The notes below the pieces were generated by a model. That model saw only the letters and a list, made by a program, of their open reading frames with translations, was not told the origin of the DNA and did not search any database. A stretch of DNA of 64,000 nt from Methylomonas sp. UP202. GTDB taxonomy: Bacteria; Pseudomonadota; Gammaproteobacteria; Methylococcales; Methylomonadaceae. The DNA lies in contig NZ_CP123897.1 of the NCBI RefSeq assembly GCF_029910655.1, positions 2,035,547 to 2,099,546 on the forward strand. The letters are read 5' to 3'. This document shows positions 42,601 to 50,723 of the stretch, piece after piece (position 1 is the first letter of the stretch; every line of letters starts with the position of its first letter). The position numbers and the translations under genes were made by a program.

Positions 42601-42845
42601 GCGTCGGAGACGATGTATTTCATGCCCGGCACGCCGTTGATCGCCCGTTCGATGGTAATCAACGAGGATTTGACCAATACATCGGCGCTGGAGCCGGGGA
42701 AGGATAGGGATATTGTCACTCGCGGCGGCGCAATATCGGGAAATTGCGAAACGGGCAGAGTGCGGATTGCCAAGAATCCCATGAACAGGAAACTAAGCGA
42801 CAACACGATCGCCATGACCGGTCTTTTAATAAAGATACTGAACAT
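39669..42845 (-). CDS. RND efflux permease (HAE1/AcrB-like)
   Basis: Proton-driven inner-membrane multidrug transporter, 1058 residues. N-terminal 'MFSIFIKRPVMAIVLSLSFL' with TM1, two large periplasmic loops, and the proton-relay aspartates in TM4 'LAIGVVVDDAIVVVEAVHAK'. The late 'GLVMLVGLLGKNAVLIVEYA' and 'FIAGLVPLAFATGAGAVGNR' are HAE1 hallmarks. Flanked by its adaptor (21-bp gap) and outer-membrane partner (14-bp overlap). Heavy-metal-type motifs are absent, so hydrophobic compounds are the likely class of substrate. Confidence 0.95.
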   Translation of the reverse strand: MFSIFIKRPVMAIVLSLSFLFMGFLAIRTLPVSQFPDIAPPRVTISLSFPGSSADVLVKSSLITIERAINGVPGMKYIVSDATSAGEATIQVLFELGVDPNIAMVNVKTRVDQVMSRLPNLVRLEGVVVNFVQPSMLMYVNLYSKDKNADQKFLFNYAYVNVIPEIQRIYGIAQAQILGARQYAMRIWLNPDRMRAYSVSTEEVMDAISKQSIIGRPGRIGQSTGMAAQSKEYVLIYQGWYNTPEQYADIIIRANSEGEILRLKDIAKVDLDSEFYNIYSDKDSFPSASIVLKQNYGTNATKVIEDVKAKLEELKKSFPEGMDYEINYDVSRFVEASIHKVLHTLGEAFVLVTLVVFLFLGDWRSTLIPILAVPVSLIGSFAVMSAFGLSINLITLFALVLAIGVVVDDAIVVVEAVHAKMEAEHLSPYAASRQVLGEIGGAIVAITLVMVSVFVPIAFMNGPVGVFYRQFSIAMASSIIISAVVALSLAPVLCAMILKNTHGQPKRRTPITLFIDGFNYLFEKVTGRYVKLLDVVVTRRIVTVVVLAAFSFGIFTVDKTLPAGFIPGEDQGMIYAIIQTPPGSTIEVTNKVARQLEEVAEKIDGVQSVSSLAGYEVLTEGRGSNAGTCIINLKDWTQRKVSVEDVIRQLEEKTHDFGAVIEFFQPPAVPGYGAASGLAFRLLDKTTGTDYFQFDKLNQEFMAALRKRPELTGLFTFYAANYPQYELKIDNKLAMQKGVNIDKAMENLDIMIGSTYEQGFIRFNNFFKVYVQALPEFRRFPTDVLNYYVKNDAGEMVPYSAFMTVQPQQGPNELTRYNLYNSAAIRAEPAPGYTSGDAIKAIKEVAKATLPQGFDVAWEGLSFDEAARGNEALVIFVVVLVFVYLVLAAQYESFVLPLVVICSLPAGIFGSFLLLKTMGLANDVYSQVGLVMLVGLLGKNAVLIVEYAVQKQEQGMSVREAAIEAAKARFRPILMTSFAFIAGLVPLAFATGAGAVGNRTIGTSALGGMLFGTVFGVVLIPGLYYIFAKLIEGKRMIKDEDVNPFTETYHYGTQDADE

Positions 42846-42866
42846 AGTTAATCTCTGCTCAAAGGA

Positions 42867-43952
42867 TTATTCGGTATAGAGTTTTAATTCAGAGCGAACC
42901 TTTTCAGGCGGCATTAAATCGATGTCCACTTTATCGCCCGCGTGGACTTTTCTTAAGCCTTCCAGTAGGATTTTATCGCCGTCTTTCAAGCCCTCTTTGA
43001 TAATGAACAAATAGGGCAGTTCGGCCCCGATTTTTACGAGTCTTTGTTCTAGTTTTCCGTCGTCTTTCACAACATAGACATAGGTTTTATCGAGAATTTC
43101 GAAGGTGGCTTTTTGCGGAATCAATAGCGCATGCTTGTACGGTTTTTTCATCAGTATCGTGCCGGTTTCGCCATGACGGAGCAATTTATCGGGATTGGCG
43201 AATGTGGCGCGGAATTCGATATTGCCGGCAGTATTATCGAAATCCGCCTCAATAGTTTCTATGGTGCCATCCGTATTATAAACCCTACCGTTAGCCATTC
43301 TTAATTTAACTTTGGTTATTGCCTCATCGGCTTTTTGAGATTTGAAATCAAGATATTCGCTTTCAGGTACGTTGAAATACACCCACAATTTACTAATGTC
43401 CGATAGCGTGGTTAATAAGGCGCCTTCCTCCACCAAACTGCCAGTCCTGACATTCAAATGGTCCATGATGCCTTCAAACGGCGCATTGATACTGGTGAAG
43501 CCTAAATGAGTTTCGGCGAGTTTGACCTCTGCGTTAGCCTTGTCCAGCTTGGCCTTGGCCAATGCTAGTTCGTTTGGCGACACAATTTTTTGATCCGCTA
43601 AACCCTTGGTGTTTAGGTATTCGATATTCATCGTATTCGCTTCGGCCTGAGACTTTAGTAATTCGGCTTGATAGATGTTAGGCATGATTTTGAACATCGG
43701 CTGACCTTGATGGACTAACTGGCCTTCGTCGACGAAAATATTCTGCAAATACCCCCGTTCCAGCGCACGCACTTCAATATGCCGAAACGCGTGAATCTGG
43801 CAGACATATTCCTTGGTTACCTCGGTGTCTTCCCATAAGGGTGTGGTGGCTTCCAGTTTGGGAGGCGCTTCGTGAGTTTCCGTTTCGGTTGTTTGGCAGC
43901 CGGATAATAGAATTATAATTAAGCTAAGATAAGCACGTGTTTTAATAATCAT
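42867..43952 (-). CDS. RND periplasmic adaptor lipoprotein (MFP)
   Basis: Membrane-fusion protein linking permease and channel; 361 residues. Lipoprotein signal 'SLIIILLSGC' (Cys19). A biotinyl-lipoyl-like half-motif 'GYLQNIFVDEGQLVHQGQPM', an alpha-helical hairpin (about 90-140), the second lipoyl half 'INAPFEGIMDHLNVRTGSLV', then beta-barrel and membrane-proximal domains. First gene of the pump operon. No adjacent TetR, MarR or two-component regulator is seen. Less GC-rich than the permease gene. Confidence 0.92.
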   Translation of the reverse strand: MIIKTRAYLSLIIILLSGCQTTETETHEAPPKLEATTPLWEDTEVTKEYVCQIHAFRHIEVRALERGYLQNIFVDEGQLVHQGQPMFKIMPNIYQAELLKSQAEANTMNIEYLNTKGLADQKIVSPNELALAKAKLDKANAEVKLAETHLGFTSINAPFEGIMDHLNVRTGSLVEEGALLTTLSDISKLWVYFNVPESEYLDFKSQKADEAITKVKLRMANGRVYNTDGTIETIEADFDNTAGNIEFRATFANPDKLLRHGETGTILMKKPYKHALLIPQKATFEILDKTYVYVVKDDGKLEQRLVKIGAELPYLFIIKEGLKDGDKILLEGLRKVHAGDKVDIDLMPPEKVRSELKLYTE

Positions 43953-44218
43953 CAGTTTTCTCTATGCGAAGCTCCGCAATCGCTGTTGACTTCGGTTTTA
44001 TGGTTAGTTGCATTAAATCCAATAGCGAATAGCTTGGTATTAGGTGTAACGATTGAATTAATATTTTGGTTTCCAGTTTTCTCTAAATCGCGACCGCTTA
44101 TGAATGATTTGGCTAACTTCGCGCAAAAACGCGCGAATTGCGTAGTTACGGGAAAGCAAGCAAGGTGCCAGTTTTTTTGGGCTTAATATCAGTGGGTTAT
44201 GCGGGCGAGGGGTGAATT

Positions 44219-44264
44219 GGGGAATATTCCCCGGTGCAAATCCACAACGTGGGGAATATTCCCC
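44219..44264. promoter_or_regulatory. Two identical 14-bp palindromes, 32 bp centre to centre
   Basis: GGGGAATATTCCCC occurs at 44219-44232 and again at 44251-44264. Each is perfectly symmetric, and the 32-bp spacing is about three helical turns, so two dimers would bind the same face of the DNA. They sit roughly 190-240 bp upstream of the predicted start of the sigma-54-type promoter at 44430, the usual range for upstream activator sites. Confidence 0.65.
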
Positions 44265-44429
44265 ACTTTAAAATTCGATATGAGCGGTGAGCCGAGAAGG
44301 TCGCTTTATTTCAGGCTCGTAATTCACGCGGCAGCGTTAACGTTTAGCCAAAACAGCGAGCTGGATTTCCTTTGTTTTCAACGAGTAGGCGCGACCACCG
44401 ACGCTCTCCACTTCGGTGGAAGGAATTGC

Positions 44430-44445
44430 TGGCATGGATATCGCT
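44430..44445 (+). promoter_or_regulatory. Candidate sigma-54 promoter for the secreted peptide
   Basis: TGGCATGGATATCGCT has GG (44431-44432) and GC (44443-44444) exactly 10 nt apart. It shares TGGCA-GGA-A-CGCT with the stronger site at 14889. Transcription would start near 44456, leaving a 55-nt leader before the ATG at 44511. Confidence 0.5.
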
Positions 44446-44510
44446 GTAAGGGTTTGGAGCCCGACTGTTATCTGTCAAACGGCTCGTTTTCAAGTGAACT
44501 TGAGGAATGA

Positions 44511-44690
44511 ATGATGAAAAATTACGTACACGAAATAGCCCAATGCACGGCAGCGATATTGATTTCCGCTATGCCGTTTTCGGTGAATGCCAGCGTCGAT
44601 CCGTTACAGAGTATTAAACCGGCCGCCTTTGAAGTCAGTGTGGATGGCGACGCCAGCGAGCCGCCTTTGGTTGGAGAGCAAGACGAGTAA
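44511..44690 (+). CDS. Small secreted acidic peptide
   Basis: A 59-residue gene: start MMKNYVHEIAQ, hydrophobic core CTAAILISAMPFSV, predicted cleavage after VNA, then a mature part of about 32 residues (SVDPLQSIKPAAFEVSVDGD to the end EQDE) carrying about eight acidic residues and one lysine. GAGGA lies 4-7 nt before the two tandem ATGs, and a GC hairpin follows 30 bp after the stop. No relative recognised and no modifying enzymes nearby. The signal peptide is somewhat weakly charged, so export is probable rather than certain. Confidence 0.6.
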   Translation: MMKNYVHEIAQCTAAILISAMPFSVNASVDPLQSIKPAAFEVSVDGDASEPPLVGEQDE

Positions 44691-44719
44691 TCGGCGCTTT
44701 AATCTCTCCGCATAAGCAA

Positions 44720-44740
44720 TTCCCCGGCATCGCCGGGGAA
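44720..44740 (+). terminator. Hairpin after the secreted peptide gene
   Basis: TTCCCCGGC / GCCGGGGAA, nine-bp perfect stem and 3-nt loop, 30 bp past the stop. It has no T-run, so it could also stabilise the mRNA end. Confidence 0.5.
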
Positions 44741-44970
44741 GAGGTGTCGGCCAGGCCGCTAACGCGCGAGTCGATGTTGCATTTGCGAAGGCAACCAAAA
44801 GCTAACGTTTGCGCAACATCATTTTCTAGTCATGAACGGTCGGTGCGGCGTGAGCCAAGCTTAAGTCAGCTAAGACTGTTACTCCCGACCGAAATTGTGT
44901 GCCGCTAGGCAATCCGCTACAACAGTCCCGCCTTACTTTTCAAACCTCGACCTTGCTCGCCCAGCTCCGG

Positions 44971-45336
44971 TTAATCCTTGTTTTTGGGATTGCCGCTAGA
45001 CACCAATCCCACGAACAACAAGCCGAATAACAGCAATAGTGGCCACGAATACGGAACGATCAGGAAAACACCGAGAAGGGCAAATCCGAGGGCGGCGAAA
45101 AACAGCATCATCCCGACGCCAACTAGTGCCAATACGGCCAGTGTCCCGAATAGCGCGAACACCGCCAACAGGGTAGGGATTGCCGCCAGGCGAAACAAGG
45201 GCGACGCCACGGGTTGGCCGTTGATGGTCAGGTTGAATCCGCCAACTTCTGGATGAAACGCATAGATCAAGCTGGCAAGTAATAGCCCAAGTAGCAGGGT
45301 TGCGAATAACAGATGGCGGTTGGGGGATCTGGGCAT
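44971..45336 (-). CDS. Small membrane protein, unknown
   Basis: 121 residues with three or four hydrophobic helices: about 8-26, 48-72, 72-95 and 95-112. A short periplasmic-type loop contains 'HPEVGGFNLTINGQPVASPL'. Basic N-terminus (MPRSPNRH) and polar C-terminus (SGNPKNKD). No family recognised. Convergent with the secreted peptide gene and divergent from the sigma-54 activator gene. Any functional tie is speculation. Confidence 0.65.
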   Translation of the reverse strand: MPRSPNRHLLFATLLLGLLLASLIYAFHPEVGGFNLTINGQPVASPLFRLAAIPTLLAVFALFGTLAVLALVGVGMMLFFAALGFALLGVFLIVPYSWPLLLLFGLLFVGLVSSGNPKNKD

Positions 45337-45842
45337 GCGATTTTCCTCGGGCTACGATGTGGTTGACGACGTCGCCGTCGCCATAAAATAGGAGTTCGAC
45401 GGGCTGGTTTCGTCGGTACGGTATCGATGGTTATTTTCCATGAAAACTTCGTGCCCGTTTTTGTTTCGGACGGATGGCGTTGCCTCGCGAAGTATTCCGC
45501 GAGCGCGGAACACTGGCGATTCGCCCGGAGCCGTGGGTTTGGCGCGGTATTCGAGTCGGCCTAAGTGTTGCCGACGGCAAAATCCGATACCGGCTATCAA
45601 GCCACCCGTGGTTGCGTTGGTGATTTTCAACCAAATTAAACGGTGATTTTCCCCAAACCTCGATGGGCCAAGACCTTGGTGCGGCGACCGGACGGCTAAC
45701 TGGACGTTCCGTTGAGCATAGGCGTTGATCTTGCATAAAAAGTTGATATCCGCTTGCCGCCACGACTAAGAACCAACAGTCGCGTTTCGGCCGCCGCAAT
45801 GGGTGACGGTTTCACTCGCCCACCACCGCCTTTTGCCAACTT
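45337..45842. other. Intergenic region upstream of the sigma-54 activator gene
   Basis: About 500 bp. Overlapping Arg-rich frames on the minus strand (45352-45630, 45431-45799) lack family resemblance and ribosome binding sites. No repeat or clear promoter seen. Confidence 0.45.
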
Positions 45843-47270
45843 ATGAACGACAGTATCCTGATCATCGAAGACGAAGCCTTGTTAGGTAGCGAGCTGCAGC
45901 GCTATTACGCCCGTATGGGGTTCGAGACCCTGCTGGCGGCCGACTGCGCTCAGGCCAGGGAGATACTCAGCAATCCGGATTTGCGGCCGTCGCTAATCTT
46001 GTCCGACCTCAGTCTGCCGGACGGCAGCGGCCTGGATTTGTTGGAAGAAACCCGCGGCAATTTGTCTGACAGCGAATGGGTGTTTCTGACTGGTTACGGC
46101 GACGTGCCGGATTCGGTACGGGCCTTGCGTCTGGGCGCTTTCGATTTTTTGATCAAGCCCTGTCTGCAGGAGCAACTGGACATGGTGGTGCGTAGCGCGT
46201 TGCGTAGTGCCAAGGCCCAGCGGCGGATTCTGACCGACTCGGTCAACGCCGGCAAACGCTACGCGCCTGAAACTTTTCTCGGCAACAGCCCGGTCACCCG
46301 CCAGACCGGCGACATGCTGCGCCAGCTTAGCCAAGTGCCCTACAGTGCGCTGATTCTGACTGGCGAGACCGGCACCGGCAAGGGCTTGGCGGCCAGGATT
46401 CTGCATTACAACAGCGAGCGGGCCAAGGAGCCGCTGGTCGAACTCAACTGCGCGGCCTTGCCGAAGGATCTGCTCGAGTCGGAATTGTTCGGCCACGAAG
46501 CCGGCGCCTTCACCGGCGCCAAGGCCCGCCATCGCGGGCTGATCGAACAAGCGCATCGCGGCACTTTGTTTCTGGATGAAATCGGCGAAATGCCCTTGGA
46601 TCTGCAGGCCAAATTACTGAAAGTGCTGGAGGATCGCAAGTTGCGCCGCCTGGGCGGAGAGAAGGAAATCGACGTGGACATCCGCGTTATCGCCGCTACC
46701 AACCGGAATTTACAGGATGAAGTCAAAAACGGCGGGTTTCGTTCCGACCTGTATTACCGGTTGAGTGTGTTCGAACTGCGCTTGCCCAGCTTGTGCGAGC
46801 GCATTGGCGACTTGGACGATTTGGTGCCGGCCTTGATCGCTGAATTCAATTTACTGGCCGGCAAGCGGGTCAGCCAAGTATCGCCGCGCGCCTGGCAATT
46901 GTTGAAGCGTTATCGATGGCCGGGCAACGTGCGGGAGCTGAGAAATGTGTTGGAGCGTAGCGTGATTTTATCGTCGTCCCAGCAGTTGCCGGAACAATGG
47001 TTGCCGAACGAGGATAACGGCGTTGCGGCGATTGCGCAGGAATCGGTGCGTCCGGCTTGCGTTTCGAATGTCTCTGCCGCCGACGGCCTCGTCGCGCGCC
47101 TGGAACTGCAGTTTCCGACCGACGGCAGCATGGGCTTGGAGGATATGGAGAGCGAAATCGTCCGCAACATGCTGGACCTTTGCCACGGCAACGTCATGGA
47201 AGCCGCCCGTATCCTGAAAACCACCCGCGAAAAAATTCGCTACCGGATCGAGAAATACAAGCTCCGTTAA
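45843..47270 (+). CDS. Sigma-54-dependent response regulator (NtrC family)
   Basis: 475 residues. Receiver domain (1-120) with phosphoacceptor D55 in 'LILSDLSLPDGSG' and the conserved Lys in 'FDFLIKPC'. The AAA+ domain (about 145-380) has Walker A 'GETGTGKG', the sigma-54 loop 'GAFTGA' and Walker B 'GTLFLDEIGEM'. The C-terminal Fis-type helix-turn-helix is 'GNVMEAARILKTTREKIRYR'. It is a complete enhancer-binding protein but has no histidine kinase gene beside it. The nearest candidate sites are the twin palindromes 1.6 kb upstream. Confidence 0.92.
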   Translation: MNDSILIIEDEALLGSELQRYYARMGFETLLAADCAQAREILSNPDLRPSLILSDLSLPDGSGLDLLEETRGNLSDSEWVFLTGYGDVPDSVRALRLGAFDFLIKPCLQEQLDMVVRSALRSAKAQRRILTDSVNAGKRYAPETFLGNSPVTRQTGDMLRQLSQVPYSALILTGETGTGKGLAARILHYNSERAKEPLVELNCAALPKDLLESELFGHEAGAFTGAKARHRGLIEQAHRGTLFLDEIGEMPLDLQAKLLKVLEDRKLRRLGGEKEIDVDIRVIAATNRNLQDEVKNGGFRSDLYYRLSVFELRLPSLCERIGDLDDLVPALIAEFNLLAGKRVSQVSPRAWQLLKRYRWPGNVRELRNVLERSVILSSSQQLPEQWLPNEDNGVAAIAQESVRPACVSNVSAADGLVARLELQFPTDGSMGLEDMESEIVRNMLDLCHGNVMEAARILKTTREKIRYRIEKYKLR

Positions 47271-47286
47271 GTTGAGCGGCGGAGAC

Positions 47287-47766
47287 TCAATACGGGCGGC
47301 CGTCCTTGTGTAAAAACTGCCATTGGCCGGCTTCGTCCAACCGCGCCTGCAGGTCGTCGTCGGGATAAATGACCGTGTCTCCGGGGGCGCGGTCGCCGAT
47401 TTCCAGGTAAACCACGTCGGCATCGGTGCGGTTGAGTAAATGATGGGCGTCGCCGTCGCCGGCCGGGAAGCCGGCACACATGCCGGCGCATAGCCGGGTC
47501 TCGCCTTGATCGGTGACCAAGCTTGCTTCGCCCGACAAGATGTAAACGAATTCGTCCTGTTCGGCGTGGGAATGCCGCAAGGCCGAGCGGGCGCCGGGCG
47601 CCAAACGGGTCAGGTTGACGCCGAAATTGACCAAGCCGAACGCATCGCCCAAGGGCCGTTTTTCCCGGCCGGCCATTAGCGATGCGAAGGGTTCCGGATA
47701 GAGCGAGCGACGGACTCGAGGCGGCACGTCCTCGGCGAAGATGGCGATAGGTTTTTGGCCGGTCAT
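47287..47766 (-). CDS. Cupin-domain protein
   Basis: 159 residues with one cupin_2 barrel: motif 1 'RHSHAEQDEFVYILSGEASL' (metal ligands His, His and Glu), motif 2 around 'GFPAGDGDAHHLLNRTD'. The downstream strand 'YLEIGDRAPGDTVIYPDDDL' is common in small cupins annotated as sugar or auxin-type proteins. Substrate unknown. Its end is convergent with the activator gene (16-bp gap). Confidence 0.8.
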   Translation of the reverse strand: MTGQKPIAIFAEDVPPRVRRSLYPEPFASLMAGREKRPLGDAFGLVNFGVNLTRLAPGARSALRHSHAEQDEFVYILSGEASLVTDQGETRLCAGMCAGFPAGDGDAHHLLNRTDADVVYLEIGDRAPGDTVIYPDDDLQARLDEAGQWQFLHKDGRPY

Positions 47767-47945
47767 AGTTGTAAGGTCCTCGAATTAAATGGTTCGCGAA
47801 AGTATGGCCGGAAATTCGAAACCCACGGCGGCGAACCGAATAAGAACTTGGCGGCGGCGTCTTTCAGAATTTCGCTCGTCATGCGACGAGTCGCCGAAAA
47901 AATGGCCCGATCGCCTTGCCCGCGGCCGTCGGTGTCGCCGCGAGT

Positions 47946-49823
47946 TTACAACTCGATCCGTATCCCCAGTTCGATGACGCGATCGACCGGAATCTTGAAA
48001 TATTCGATCGCGCTGGAGGCGTTATGGAATAAAAAGCGGAACAGCGGGCGTTGCCATTTGGGCATCGGGCAGCGGCGGCGGAACGAGAGTTTTTCGCTGG
48101 CGATGAAGAACGACGCATGTTTCTGATCAATGATCAAACCCTCGCGGGCGCAGAGTTGCAAGGCCCGGCGCACATCTTGTTCCTCTTGGAAACCGAAATA
48201 CATTTTGACCCGGTAGAAACTGTTGTTTTCCCCAAATAGTCGGATTTTGATGCGTTGAGCCTCGTCTACGTAAGGAACGTCCTTGGTGACGATGGTCAAT
48301 ACGATCATTTGCTCGTGCAAGATGTGGTTGTGTTCCAGATTGTGCAGCAGGACCAGCGGTACGCCGTGCAGGGTTTTTGCCAGATAGATCGCGGTGCCGG
48401 GTACGGTTTTCAGTTTGCGGGTTTGCAGTCGGTTTTCCAATTCCTCGAACATCACCCGTTTTTCGTCCATGTGCCGGGCCAGTAACTGCCGGCCTTGGAT
48501 CCAGGTGACGATGATGACGAACAGCGCCGCGCCGACTGTCAGCGGCAACCAGCCGCCTTCCGGAATCTTGATGCTGTTGGCTAGAAAGAACAACACGTCG
48601 AAACTTAAAAACAGCGACAGGAAACCGATGCTGGTGGCTTCGTTCCAACGCCACAACTCTTTGATGACGATGAAGGCCAGTATCGTCGTGGTAATCATCG
48701 TGCCGGTCACCGCCAGGCCGTAGGCCGAGGCCAGCGCCGAGGATGAGCGAAATTCCAGTACCAGCACGAATACCGCCGCCATCAGCAACCAGTTGACCGC
48801 CGGGATATAGATTTGACCCATCTCGTCGCCGGAGGTGTGCAAAATTCGCATTCGCGGCGTGTAGCCCAGTTGTATCGCTTGGCGGGTCAGCGAAAACGCG
48901 CCGGAAATCACGGCCTGCGAAGCGATGACAGTCGCCAGCGTCGATAGCAACAGCAGCGGGTACAGCGCCCAATTCGGTGCCATCAGATAAAACGGATTTT
49001 CCACGGCGGCGGGATTTTCCAGTAGTAGCGCGCCTTGTCCGAAGTAGTTCAGTAACAATGCCGGAAAGACGAAACCAAACCAGGCGAACCGAATCGGTTT
49101 TAAGCCGAAATGCCCCATATCGGCATACAAGGCTTCGGCGCCGGTGATGACCAGCACGACCGATCCCATTACGACGAAACCCCGCCAACCAAGCTCGCTG
49201 AGCAGCGCTACGCCGTGGTAGGGATTAATCGCACCGAGGATTTGCGGATGGCTGGCGATGTTGACGATACCCAAGGCGGCCAAGCTGACAAACCAGACGC
49301 ACATGACCGGAGCGAATAGCCGGCCGACGTGTTCGGTACCCTTGGCTTGCACCAAAAACAGCGCCGTCAGCACCGCTAGGGTAATCGGCAGTACGTAATG
49401 CTCCAGTTCGGGCGCGACGATCTGCAGGCCCTCGACCGCGCTGAGCACCGAAATCGCCGGGGTAATGATGCTGTCGCCGTAAAACAACACCGCGCCGATC
49501 AAGCCGGTGGTGATGATGAAGCCGGCCTTGCGCGGATCCTGTTTAGCCGTCTTCAGCGCCAGTGCCAGCAGGGCCATGATGCCGCCTTCGCCGTCGTTGT
49601 CTGCGCGCATGATGAAAATCGCGTATTTGGTGGTGACCACTAGCGCCAGCGACCAAAAGATCAATGACAGCGCGCCATGCACATGCGCGGTATCGGTCGA
49701 TAGACCGGCATGGAACACTTCCTTGACCGCGTACAGCGGGCTGGTGCCGATATCGCCGAAAACCACGCCGATGGCGCTGAGTGTCAAGGTTTTCAGTTGC
49801 GACGGGTTGGGGTTTGCTGACAT
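47946..49823 (-). CDS. kup: Low-affinity potassium transporter Kup
   Basis: K+/H+ symporter of the inner membrane, 625 residues. 'TLSAIGVVFGDIGTSPLYAV' in TM1 is diagnostic. About 12 helices run to residue 430, then a cytoplasmic domain ending 'VDRVIELGIRIEL'. The ATG at 49823 is preferred over a TTG five codons upstream. It lies 190 bp downstream of a KdpE-like regulator gene on the same strand, which suggests joint potassium homeostasis. Confidence 0.94.
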   Translation of the reverse strand: MSANPNPSQLKTLTLSAIGVVFGDIGTSPLYAVKEVFHAGLSTDTAHVHGALSLIFWSLALVVTTKYAIFIMRADNDGEGGIMALLALALKTAKQDPRKAGFIITTGLIGAVLFYGDSIITPAISVLSAVEGLQIVAPELEHYVLPITLAVLTALFLVQAKGTEHVGRLFAPVMCVWFVSLAALGIVNIASHPQILGAINPYHGVALLSELGWRGFVVMGSVVLVITGAEALYADMGHFGLKPIRFAWFGFVFPALLLNYFGQGALLLENPAAVENPFYLMAPNWALYPLLLLSTLATVIASQAVISGAFSLTRQAIQLGYTPRMRILHTSGDEMGQIYIPAVNWLLMAAVFVLVLEFRSSSALASAYGLAVTGTMITTTILAFIVIKELWRWNEATSIGFLSLFLSFDVLFFLANSIKIPEGGWLPLTVGAALFVIIVTWIQGRQLLARHMDEKRVMFEELENRLQTRKLKTVPGTAIYLAKTLHGVPLVLLHNLEHNHILHEQMIVLTIVTKDVPYVDEAQRIKIRLFGENNSFYRVKMYFGFQEEQDVRRALQLCAREGLIIDQKHASFFIASEKLSFRRRCPMPKWQRPLFRFLFHNASSAIEYFKIPVDRVIELGIRIEL

Positions 49824-50015
49824 GAAGTATCCGGGCAAAAGGCTGGGGCGGGCGGAAATTGGGGTGCGCCTGCTAAAGGCAAAACGCCGGCCACTATAAT
49901 GAATCGCGCATAAAAATGACGTAAAAATCGCAGACTGGGCTACTAGCTGGCTCCAATTCCGTCCTGTCGAATCGTCGGCGACACAGCTTGTCTACGCGGT
50001 CGGATTCCATCGAGC

Positions 50016-50719
<704 letters not shown>

Positions 50720-50723
<4 letters not shown>

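Larger units (their letters stand above)
43953..44510. other. Regulatory-looking intergenic region between the efflux operon and a secreted peptide gene
   Basis: About 560 bp without a convincing protein gene. It carries twin palindromes (44219-44264) and a -24/-12 motif (44430-44445), listed separately. Open frames across it (for example 44199-44510, plus strand) cover these sites and show no family resemblance. Confidence 0.55.

Noticed and set aside
44199..44510. 103-codon plus-strand frame covering the palindromes
   Set aside because: Low-complexity translation without family. The sequence is better explained by regulatory palindromes and a promoter.
45352..45799. Overlapping Arg-rich minus-strand frames upstream of the activator gene
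   Set aside because: No start signals or family match, and the two frames exclude each other.
45843..47270. Identity of the activator as PrsR, the PEP-CTERM response regulator
   Set aside because: Its receiver domain does not show the PrsR-type N-terminus, and no PrsK-like kinase or exosortase gene is nearby. It was left as a generic NtrC-family regulator.
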